The notes under the pieces are model-generated. The model ran no database searches. It was not told the DNA's origin and worked only from the letters and a program-made list of their open reading frames with translations. From Panacagrimonas sp. (GTDB lineage: Bacteria > Pseudomonadota > Gammaproteobacteria > Nevskiales > Nevskiaceae), in assembly GCA_021773655.1 (NCBI GenBank), contig JAJFJX010000239.1:1-10583 (forward strand): a stretch of 10,583 nucleotides of DNA. The letters run 5' to 3'. This document shows positions 1 through 6,188 of the stretch, in pieces (positions within the stretch are counted from its first letter, which is position 1; each line of letters opens with the position of its first letter). The position numbers and the translations under genes were made by a program.

Positions 1-40
1 GCCCGGTCTGGATCAATTGCTGGATCTGGTGCTTGTCCAT
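1..40 (-). CDS. BolA/IbaG-family protein, 5' end only
   Basis: Only the first 13 codons are present; the gene runs off the left edge. The visible N-terminus is MDKHQIQQLIQTG, which resembles the first helix of small BolA/IbaG-type proteins (about 80 residues, glutaredoxin-partnering regulators linked to iron-sulfur handling and stress). The ATG lies 23 bp after the yadH stop codon with a GGAA ribosome-binding element just upstream, so it is probably the third gene of the yadG-yadH operon. From memory, a yadG-yadH-type transporter followed by a bolA-like gene and then murA is a recurrent order in beta- and gammaproteobacteria; this supports the call but murA is not visible here. The identification rests on 13 residues and on context, so another short protein is possible. 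Confidence 0.5.
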   Translation of the reverse strand, partial: MDKHQIQQLIQTG

Positions 41-63
41 GTTCGATTTCCGGAAAAGAAAAT

Positions 64-846
64 TCAGGGGCGCAGACGATACCCGCGTTGCAGGATGAAC
101 AGGCAGCTCGCGGACGCGGCGGCGAAGAAACATGCCGACCAGCCCAGGCTGACCCAGGCCGGCACATCGGCGTGACCGAAGAAGCCGTAGCGGAAGCCGT
201 CGATCATGTAGAAAAAGGGATTGAGGTGGCTGACCTGGTACCAGACACCGGGCAGCGAGTGCACCGAGTAGAACACGCCGGACAGGAACGAGGCCGGCAT
301 GATGAAGAAGTTGGTGAAACTGGCGACGTGGTCGAACTTGTTGGCGACGATGCCGGCGATCAGCCCCAGCACCGCCAGGCTGGAACCGGCGAGCAGGAAG
401 TGCGCGATCAGCACCAGTGGGGCCTCGAACGGCAGTGGCACGAAGGGCAGCGTGACCGCCAGCATCGCCACCGCCACCAGCAGGCTGCGCACCAGCGCCG
501 CCAGCACGTAGGCGCCAAACCACTGCAGGGGGCTCAGCGGCGCCATCAGCAGGAACACCAGGTTGCCCATTACCTTGGACTGCACCATCGACGAGCTGGT
601 GTTTGCGAAGGCGTTCTGGATCACCGCCATCATCACCAGTCCGGGCAGCAGGAACTGCGTATAGCTGATCCCCTCGTAGGCCGAGGTGCGGCCTTGCAGG
701 GCCTGGGCGAACACCAGCAGATACAGCACTGCAGTGATCACCGGCGCGGTCACCGTCTGCGCCAGCACCGAGTAGAAGCGCATCACTTCTTTTCTGAGCA
801 GGGTGTAGAACCCCAGTGCGTCGGGGCCCATGCGCCGGCTGCTCAT
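64..846 (-). CDS. yadH: ABC-2 type transporter permease, YadH-like
   Basis: This is a 260-residue inner-membrane permease expected to pair with the ATPase encoded just upstream. About six hydrophobic segments are visible (roughly residues 33-49, 66-84, 107-135, 142-166, 178-197 and 232-254), as in ABC-2 permeases. The stretches HLNPFFYMIDGFRYGF (208-223) and RGYRLR near the C-terminus closely match my memory of E. coli YadH, and the length is the same. The start is the ATG at 846, which overlaps the yadG stop codon as ATGA and so suggests translational coupling; an alternative ATG lies at codon 6. An open frame continues upstream inside yadG but codes nothing recognisable. The substrate is not known for this family; drug, lipid or polysaccharide export cannot be told apart from sequence. 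Confidence 0.93.
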   Translation of the reverse strand: MSSRRMGPDALGFYTLLRKEVMRFYSVLAQTVTAPVITAVLYLLVFAQALQGRTSAYEGISYTQFLLPGLVMMAVIQNAFANTSSSMVQSKVMGNLVFLLMAPLSPLQWFGAYVLAALVRSLLVAVAMLAVTLPFVPLPFEAPLVLIAHFLLAGSSLAVLGLIAGIVANKFDHVASFTNFFIMPASFLSGVFYSVHSLPGVWYQVSHLNPFFYMIDGFRYGFFGHADVPAWVSLGWSACFFAAASASCLFILQRGYRLRP

Positions 847-1757
847 CGTGTCAGCTCCACGAAGATATCTTCCAGATCGGGTTCGCGGGTCTGCACGTCC
901 TCCACCGCCAGGCCGGCGCGCTGCAGGGTCTCGAACACGCCGCCGATGGGATTCCTGCCGGTTTCCAGGCGCAGTTCGGTATAGCCGTCCTGTTCTCCCG
1001 ACACCAGCGCCGACAGCGATTCGGGCAGCACGCCGCCTCCCGCCAGCTTCAGGCGCAGGAAACGAAACGGGTGGCGCGCCAGCAGTTGCCGGGTGGTCTC
1101 CAGGGCCTGGACCTCGCCATGATCGAGAATGGCGATGCGCTCGCACATCTCCTGGGCCTCTTCCAGGTAATGGGTGGTCAGCACCACGGTGGTGCCCTTG
1201 GCATGCAGGTCGCGCATGAACGCCCACAGCGTGCGCCGCAGTTCCACGTCCACGCCGGCGGTGGGCTCGTCCAGGATCACCACCGGCGGCTTGTGCACCA
1301 GCGCCTGGGCGATCAGCACCCGGCGCTTCATGCCGCCGGACAGCGCTCGCATGGAAGTCTGGCGCTTGTCGTCGAGCTCCAGGCGCTCCAGCAGCTCGTC
1401 GATCCACGGCCACGACTCGCGCCCGCAGCCGTAGTAGCCGGCCTGGATGCGCAGCATGTCGACCACCTTGAAGAACGGGTCGAACACCAGCTCCTGCGGC
1501 ACCACGCCCAGCCTGCGGCGGGCGTTGCGAAAGTCTGCCACGGTGTCGTGGCCCATCACGGTGACGGTGCCGCGATCCAGGCGGGTCAGGCCGGCGATGA
1601 TGCTGATCAGGGTCGATTTTCCGGCGCCGTTGGGGCCAAGCAGGCCGAAGAACTCTCCGGACCGGATCGAAAGGCTCACGCCCTTGAGTGCGGCGAGCGT
1701 GCCGTAGGACTTGGCGACATCGTCGATCCGCAGTGCGTCGATGGGGGTTGGGGTCAT
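843..1757 (-). CDS. yadG: ABC transporter ATP-binding protein, YadG-like
   Basis: This is the 304-residue cytoplasmic ATPase of the YadGH-type ABC exporter. All nucleotide-binding motifs are present: Walker A GPNGAGKST (41-49), Q-loop Gln88, signature LSGGM (139-143), Walker B VVILDEP (159-165), D-loop (168-170) and switch His196. After the roughly 220-residue ATPase domain comes a C-terminal domain ending in a DLEDIFVELT motif, typical of the YadG/CcmA-like ATPases that serve ABC-2 permeases. The 3' end overlaps yadH by 4 nt. The start at 1757 is the only ATG that leaves the N-terminal strand complete. There is no Shine-Dalgarno sequence ahead of it, and a consensus -10 box ends 9 nt upstream, so translation may be leaderless. 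Divergent from phrB across 67 bp. Confidence 0.94.
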   Translation of the reverse strand: MTPTPIDALRIDDVAKSYGTLAALKGVSLSIRSGEFFGLLGPNGAGKSTLISIIAGLTRLDRGTVTVMGHDTVADFRNARRRLGVVPQELVFDPFFKVVDMLRIQAGYYGCGRESWPWIDELLERLELDDKRQTSMRALSGGMKRRVLIAQALVHKPPVVILDEPTAGVDVELRRTLWAFMRDLHAKGTTVVLTTHYLEEAQEMCERIAILDHGEVQALETTRQLLARHPFRFLRLKLAGGGVLPESLSALVSGEQDGYTELRLETGRNPIGGVFETLQRAGLAVEDVQTREPDLEDIFVELTR

Positions 1758-1766
1758 GGGGCGCGG

Positions 1767-1772
1767 ATTATA
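1767..1772 (-). promoter_or_regulatory. Probable -10 box of yadG-yadH(-bolA) operon
   Basis: On the minus strand the hexamer TATAAT, a perfect sigma70 -10 match in very GC-rich surroundings, ends 9 nt before the yadG ATG. No good -35 hexamer is seen 16-18 bp upstream (the site reads GGGGGA) and there is no extended TG motif. Normal spacing would put transcription start 2-3 nt before the ATG. The 67-bp divergent region must also hold the phrB promoter; on the plus strand only a weak TATACG (1769-1774) preceded by a poor TTGGGG is visible, overlapping this box. Confidence 0.5.
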
Positions 1773-1824
1773 CGGTTGCCGGACATCGATCCCCCGGCGG
1801 CCCGAGGCGGATTAGCATGGGCAC

Positions 1825-3309
1825 ATGAGCACCGCCATCGTCTGGTTTCGCCGCGACCTGCGCCTGGCCGACAACCCGGCACTGTGCGCGGCGGTCCAGC
1901 GTCACCGCCATGTGCTGCCGGTCTACATAGACGATGCCGACGCCGAGTCTCCCTGGGCCCCGGGCGGGGCCAGCCGCTGGTGGCTGCACCACAGCCTGGA
2001 CAGCCTGCACCGGGATCTGCAGCGGCTCGGCGCGCGACTGATTCTGCGCCAGGGCGCGAGCCTGGAGCAGTTGCGCCAGCTGATCGGCCAGGTCGGCGCC
2101 GGGGCCGTGTACTGGAACCGCCTGTACGAGCCGGCCTTCGTGGCACGCGACAAGAGCATCAAGGAAGCCCTGCGCGAGGCGGGCGTCCAGGCCGAGAGTT
2201 TCAATGCCGCGCTGTTGTTCGAGCCCTGGCAGCTCAAGACCGCTGCCGGCGAGCCCTACCGCGTGTTCTCGCCGTTCTGGCGCAACGCCGATGCACGCCT
2301 GCAGACCCGTCTGGCGGCCGGGGCCACGCCGCTGCCGGCGCCGGACGCCCTGTCCATGCCCGAGGCCTGTGCCGACAGCGGCTCGCTGGAGGGCCTCGAC
2401 CTGTTGCCCAGAATCGCCTGGGACGACGGCTTTCATCGGGCCTGGACGCCGGGTGAGCGCGGCGCGCATGCGCGCCTGGACGCCTTTGCCGCCGATGCCG
2501 CGGCGCATTACCGACAGCGCCGGGACCACCCGGCCGTCAATGCCACCTCCGGGCTGTCGTCGGCGCTGCATTTCGGCGAGGTGTCGCCGCTGCAACTGGT
2601 GGTGTGCATGCAGCGACTGGCGGCGTCACCCGCGGGCGCCGTGTCTCTGGCTAATGCGGAATGGTTCGTGCGCGAACTGGGCTGGCGGGAGTTCGCCCAT
2701 CACCTGCTGTATCACTTTGCGCGCACCCCGGAATTCCCCCTGAACGAGCGTTTCGCCGCATTTCCCTGGCGGCCGCGCCACCAGTACGCCGCCGATCTCG
2801 GTGCCTGGCAGCGCGGTCGCACCGGTGTGCCGATCATCGATGCGGGGATGCGCCAGCTCTGGCGCACCGGCTGGATGCACAACCGCGTGCGCATGATCGT
2901 GGCCAGTTTCCTGACCAAGAATCTGCTGATCCCATGGCTGGAGGGCGCACGCTGGTTCTGGGACACGCTGGTCGATGCCAGTCTTGCCAACAACACCCTG
3001 GGCTGGCAGTGGAGCGCCGGATGCGGAGCCGATGCAGCGCCGTATTTCCGTATCTTCAACCCGGTGCGGCAGAGTGCCAGGTTCGACGCCGAAGGCGCGT
3101 ACATCCACCGCTGGGTGCCGGAGCTGGCCGGGCTTTCGGGGGACGCCTTGCACGCGCCCTGGCAGGCGGCGCCGGCGCTGTTGCGTGGCGCCGGCGTGGT
3201 GCTCGGACAGACCTATCCGGCGCCGATCACGGACCTGGCCGGATCGCGTGCGCGCGCACTGGCCGCCTACGAGCGGATCAAGGGCGCCCAGAGCGCCCAA
3301 AGCGATTAG
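1825..3309 (+). CDS. phrB: Deoxyribodipyrimidine photolyase (class I CPD photolyase)
   Basis: This 494-residue cytoplasmic flavoprotein repairs cyclobutane pyrimidine dimers using blue light. The N-terminal alpha/beta antenna domain starts at IVWFRRDLRL (5-14) and the helical FAD domain fills roughly 215-490. FAD phosphate-binding TSGLS (241-245), the signature WMHNR (350-354) and the GWQW block (393-396) are clear. By alignment from memory with E. coli PhrB, the dimer-contacting residues are all present (R233, E284, W287, N353, R354, W396), as is the FAD N5-facing Asn (N390). This argues for a photolyase rather than a signalling cryptochrome. W394 and W371 match the inner two members of the electron-transfer Trp triad; W315 probably serves as the third. 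The antenna cofactor cannot be assigned. ATG 1825 has only a weak GAGGCGG upstream. It is the only plus-strand gene here and appears monocistronic. Confidence 0.96.
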   Translation: MSTAIVWFRRDLRLADNPALCAAVQRHRHVLPVYIDDADAESPWAPGGASRWWLHHSLDSLHRDLQRLGARLILRQGASLEQLRQLIGQVGAGAVYWNRLYEPAFVARDKSIKEALREAGVQAESFNAALLFEPWQLKTAAGEPYRVFSPFWRNADARLQTRLAAGATPLPAPDALSMPEACADSGSLEGLDLLPRIAWDDGFHRAWTPGERGAHARLDAFAADAAAHYRQRRDHPAVNATSGLSSALHFGEVSPLQLVVCMQRLAASPAGAVSLANAEWFVRELGWREFAHHLLYHFARTPEFPLNERFAAFPWRPRHQYAADLGAWQRGRTGVPIIDAGMRQLWRTGWMHNRVRMIVASFLTKNLLIPWLEGARWFWDTLVDASLANNTLGWQWSAGCGADAAPYFRIFNPVRQSARFDAEGAYIHRWVPELAGLSGDALHAPWQAAPALLRGAGVVLGQTYPAPITDLAGSRARALAAYERIKGAQSAQSD

Positions 3310-3351
3310 ACACCCACGGCCACGATCACCGGTCGTCGGGCGGCCCCGTTC

Positions 3352-4434
3352 TCAGGCTTCGGCGGATTCGATCTCGCCGCCGCCGAGGCAGGTCTGGTCG
3401 TCGTAGAGCACGCAGTACTGGCCCGGACTGGCGGCGCGTTGGGGATGCTCGAAACGGACCCTCACGCGGCCGTCGTGCAGGATCTCGATCCGGCAGCTTT
3501 GCAGGGCCTGTCGGTGGCGGATGCGCGCCAGCAGCGGCCGCGACGGGTCGGACGGAGGCTCGATCCACGAGAATTTCCGGGTGAGCAGTTGCCGGCTCAT
3601 GAGCAGACGATGATCCGGGTCCTGGGACACCCGCAGGCGGTTGCCGGTGCGATCCTTGCCCACCACGTACCAGGGGGCCTGGCGCGCACCGCGCCGTCCG
3701 CCGATGGACAGGCCGCGACGCTGGCCGAGGGTGTAGAACATCAGGCCCTGATGGCGCCCGACCACTGCTTGATCATCGTCGACCATGTCGCCCGGATCGG
3801 GCTGCAGATACTGCTGCAGGAAGTCCCGGAACGGACGTTCGCCGATGAAGCAGATGCCGGTGGAGTCCCGGCGTCGATGGTTGGGCAGTCCGGCACGTCG
3901 TGCCAGCTCGCGCACCTCGGGCTTGCTCAGATCGCCGAGCGGGAACAGCACCTGCCGGAAATGTTCGCGCGCCACCAGTGCCAGGAAGTAGGTCTGGTCC
4001 TTGTCCTCGGTGATCGACCGGCACAGGCGCGGGCCGTGCGGCGTGGTCTCGACGCGGGCGTAATGGCCGGTGGCGACGTAGTCCGCGCCCAGCCTCAGGG
4101 CATGCTCACGAAACGGCTGGAACTTGACCTCGCGGTTGCACAGCAGGTCCGGGTTGGGGGTCAGCCCGGCCTGGTAGTCGGCGAGGAACTGGCGGAACAC
4201 CCGCTCGCGGTAGTCGGCCGAGAAATCCACGCGGTGCAGTGCGATGCCCAGCTCGTCTGCCACCGCCCGTGCCGACTGAAAGTCCTCCGCCGCGCTGCAG
4301 TAGGCCTGCTCGTCCTCGGTCCAGTTCACCATGAACAGGCCGGAGACCCTGAAACCCTGCTGCTGCAGGCGCCAGGCGGCCACTGCGGAATCCACGCCGC
4401 CGGACAGGCCGACCACCACGTGCGCGGCGCTCAT
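3352..4434 (-). CDS. mnmA: tRNA-specific 2-thiouridylase MnmA
   Basis: MnmA makes the 2-thio group of s2U34 in the wobble position of tRNA-Lys, -Glu and -Gln, using ATP to adenylate the uridine and a persulfide sulfur relay. The 360-residue protein has the PP-loop SGGVDS (11-16), the NPDxLCN motif with Asp96 and catalytic Cys99, the ATGHY motif (121-125), and the second catalytic cysteine Cys195 in the STGICFIGER block (191-200); the C-terminal beta-barrel ends in a CLGGG motif. I chose ATG 4434 because it begins MSAAHVVVGLSGG, the normal family start, 4 bp after the nudJ stop; an ATG 14 codons upstream would only add residues encoded within nudJ. Linkage nudJ-mnmA is as in E. coli, but the hflD gene that follows there is replaced by convergent phrB. 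It ends 42 bp from the phrB stop. Confidence 0.97.
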   Translation of the reverse strand: MSAAHVVVGLSGGVDSAVAAWRLQQQGFRVSGLFMVNWTEDEQAYCSAAEDFQSARAVADELGIALHRVDFSADYRERVFRQFLADYQAGLTPNPDLLCNREVKFQPFREHALRLGADYVATGHYARVETTPHGPRLCRSITEDKDQTYFLALVAREHFRQVLFPLGDLSKPEVRELARRAGLPNHRRRDSTGICFIGERPFRDFLQQYLQPDPGDMVDDDQAVVGRHQGLMFYTLGQRRGLSIGGRRGARQAPWYVVGKDRTGNRLRVSQDPDHRLLMSRQLLTRKFSWIEPPSDPSRPLLARIRHRQALQSCRIEILHDGRVRVRFEHPQRAASPGQYCVLYDDQTCLGGGEIESAEA

Positions 4435-4438
4435 CGGT

Positions 4439-4888
4439 TCAGCCCAGGTGCCGGACCACGTCCAGCGGCAGCACACGGCCGGCGCGATAGTCGTGAATGC
4501 ACTGCAGCACCGCCGGCCCCCGGTGCTTGTCCTGGCACGCCTGCAGCGCGTCCAGGCTCAACCAGCGTGCACGCAGGATGCCGGTATCGAGCTGCCGTTC
4601 GGGTTCGTGTTCCAGCGCGCGGGCGGTGTAGGCAAAGCGCACAAAGGCGTAGGGCAGGGTGTCGGGCTGCCACACGTAGGTGCCGATGAATCCGGTGGGC
4701 TCCACGCGCCAGGCCGACTCTTCCAGAGTTTCGCGCACCACGGCCTCGACCAGGGTCTCGCCCGCCTCCCAGTGGCCCGCCGGCTGATTGATGCGCAGCT
4801 CGCCGTTGATCAGTTCTTCGACCACCAGGTAGAGCCCCTCACGCTCGACCACTGCGGCGACCACGATGTGCGGCTGCCAGCTGCTCAT
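4439..4888 (-). CDS. nudJ: Nudix hydrolase, NudJ-type
   Basis: This 149-residue cytoplasmic Nudix enzyme matches E. coli NudJ (YmfB) along its length, for example PHIVVAAVVE near the N-terminus, LVVEELINGE (21-30) and NQPAGHWEAGETLVEA (34-49). The E. coli enzyme hydrolyses nucleoside di- and triphosphates and the thiamine intermediate hydroxymethylpyrimidine pyrophosphate. The Nudix box spans G38 to W60 with E44, R52, E53, E56 and E57 intact, so metal binding should be retained, but the canonical Gly before the last position is Ala59 and the hydrophobic position after RE is Thr54. Start ATG 4888 overlaps the gspN stop as ATGA and has a perfect GGAGGT 8 nt upstream. It lies between gspN and mnmA and is probably co-transcribed with both; the nudJ-mnmA pairing supports the name. 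Confidence 0.92.
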   Translation of the reverse strand: MSSWQPHIVVAAVVEREGLYLVVEELINGELRINQPAGHWEAGETLVEAVVRETLEESAWRVEPTGFIGTYVWQPDTLPYAFVRFAYTARALEHEPERQLDTGILRARWLSLDALQACQDKHRGPAVLQCIHDYRAGRVLPLDVVRHLG

Positions 4889-5664
4889 GTCATCGGACCT
4901 CCAGGCATGTGACCCTGCCGGCGCAGGCGGTACCAGCCCTGGGCGTCAGGCTTGCCCAGATTGCGCACCAGATTGTTGACCAGCGGTGGCGCCTCGGCGC
5001 CGGGTTTGAGCTGCAGCTCCAGCTCGTAGCTGCGGTCCTGGCCCAGGCGCGCTTCGCCGCGCACCTGCAGGTTGCCGCCCAGGGTCTCGATCTGCGCCTC
5101 GAGGCCGGCGGTGGTGTCCTCGACGGTGGCCTGGTAATCGCCCAGCAGCACGGTCTCGCGACCCAGGGTCCAGCCCAGTCCGCGCACGGAGACGACGCCG
5201 CTGGCGCGCTCCGGCCACTGATTGTGCAGGCGCAGGTGCTCCAGGTTCAGGCCTGCCTGACCCTGGATCGGCAGATTGCCCTGTCCGGCCAGCGACGCCA
5301 GCTGCGCCACGGGTGCGGTGTAGCGGGTATCGCCCAGGATCAGGGTTGCCGACGGCAGGATCGCCACATGTCCGGCCAGCACGCTGCCACGGCCGCCGCC
5401 GGTGAGCTGGTACTGCGCCCGCCCCAGCAGCAGTTGCAGCGGCTGCAGGCGCCATTGCACATCGTCGATCAGCGGCAGGCCGCGCAGATCCACGCGGGTC
5501 GCCCGGCCGTTGCCTAGATAGCCGTCGACGCCATGGAGCTGGACCTGCGCCAGGGCCAGCCGTGGTGCCAGCCAGGCATGCACCAGATCCATCGGCGTGT
5601 GCCACAGCGCGGTGGCGAAGAACACCGCGAGACCCACGACGATCAGCGCCAGCCATCGCCTCAT
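4885..5664 (-). CDS. gspN: Type II secretion system protein N (GspN)
   Basis: This 259-residue accessory protein of the type II secretion system has one N-terminal membrane segment (about residues 4-22, after MRRW) followed by a soluble periplasmic part rich in beta-strand-like alternation, as in GspN family proteins (about 250 residues). Motifs recalling the family are the early HTPMDLVHAWLAP stretch (21-33) and PLQLLLGRAQYQLTGG (about 78-93). Its role in secretion is not well defined and many T2SS operons lack it. The start ATG 5664 overlaps the gspM stop as ATGA and fits the membrane-segment position; the frame is open further upstream but that part is antisense to nothing and lies in gspM. 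Position directly after gspM in a G-to-N operon confirms the identity more firmly than the sequence alone. Confidence 0.88.
   Translation of the reverse strand: MRRWLALIVVGLAVFFATALWHTPMDLVHAWLAPRLALAQVQLHGVDGYLGNGRATRVDLRGLPLIDDVQWRLQPLQLLLGRAQYQLTGGGRGSVLAGHVAILPSATLILGDTRYTAPVAQLASLAGQGNLPIQGQAGLNLEHLRLHNQWPERASGVVSVRGLGWTLGRETVLLGDYQATVEDTTAGLEAQIETLGGNLQVRGEARLGQDRSYELELQLKPGAEAPPLVNNLVRNLGKPDAQGWYRLRRQGHMPGGPMT
4897..4902 (-). promoter_or_regulatory. Strong ribosome-binding site of nudJ
   Basis: The minus strand reads GGAGGT 8 nt before the nudJ ATG, inside the last codons of gspN. It is one of only two strong Shine-Dalgarno sequences I see in the long operon (the other precedes gspI). 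It suggests nudJ, and perhaps mnmA through coupling, is translated more strongly than the neighbouring gspM and gspN. Confidence 0.75.
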
Positions 5665-6188
5665 GGCGCGCGCACCAGCGACAGACGCACGTCGACCCGG
5701 CCCGGCGACGGCTGCGGATCGACGTTGAAGGTCTGCACCTGCACGCCATAGCTGGACTGCAGCTCCTCCAGCCAGCCGACCAATGCGTCGAAGCTGACGT
5801 CCTCGAACCACACCCGCACTTCGGTATCACCCTCTGGCTGGATGCGGCTGGGGCTCTTGCCCAGGCCGCTGCGCTGGCTTGCCTGGTCGACTGCCGCCAT
5901 CAGCGACTGGTTCTGTCCGGCCGAGGCCTGCGGCTGGCGGCCGCGCGCCTGGCGCACCAGGACCGCCGCCGCCTCCAGCCGGACCGCCATGCTGCGCGCC
6001 GCCTGCAAGGCGGCCAGATTCTGCTGACGGGTCTTGACCAGCGGCTCCCAGACGCCGAGATAGAGCACCGTCAGCAGCAGCGCTCCGGCGCCGACGCCGA
6101 GCAGCCAGCGTTCGCGAACCTGCAGGGCCAGAAAGCGCTCTCGCGCCTGGCTCCATGCCGGTTCCAGCGCGGGGGCCAGGCGCTTCAT
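5661..6188 (-). CDS. gspM: Type II secretion system protein M (GspM)
   Basis: GspM is a bitopic inner-membrane protein of the T2SS assembly platform and partners GspL. The 175-residue product has a short cytoplasmic stretch (1-28), one membrane segment (about 29-47), a periplasmic helix containing many Ala/Gln/Arg residues (about 53-85), and a small C-terminal ferredoxin-like domain ending in SPGRVDVRLSLVRAP. The motif VSFDALVGWLEEL (131-143) with upstream VRVWFEDV is the recognisable GspM core. The length is normal for the family (about 160-180). The ATG at 6188 overlaps the gspL stop (ATGA), and the stop overlaps the gspN start, so L, M and N are likely translationally coupled. No strong Shine-Dalgarno sequence precedes it. 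Confidence 0.92.
   Translation of the reverse strand: MKRLAPALEPAWSQARERFLALQVRERWLLGVGAGALLLTVLYLGVWEPLVKTRQQNLAALQAARSMAVRLEAAAVLVRQARGRQPQASAGQNQSLMAAVDQASQRSGLGKSPSRIQPEGDTEVRVWFEDVSFDALVGWLEELQSSYGVQVQTFNVDPQPSPGRVDVRLSLVRAP

Noticed and set aside
47..56. Perfect 10-bp palindrome TTTCCGGAAA between yadH and the bolA-like gene
   Set aside because: It is short, lies where the ribosome-binding site of the downstream gene must be, and has no second copy in the window; chance is a sufficient explanation.
3310..3351. Possible terminator between convergent phrB and mnmA
   Set aside because: There is a weak dyad (ACGAT 3322-3326 with GTCGT 3332-3336, flanked by GGCC copies at 3318-3321 and 3342-3345) but it is imperfect and no T-run follows on either strand.
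4435..4476. Longer MnmA starting 14 codons upstream at 4476
   Set aside because: The added residues lie inside nudJ, are unlike any MnmA N-terminus, and the ATG at 4434 places the PP-loop at its normal position.
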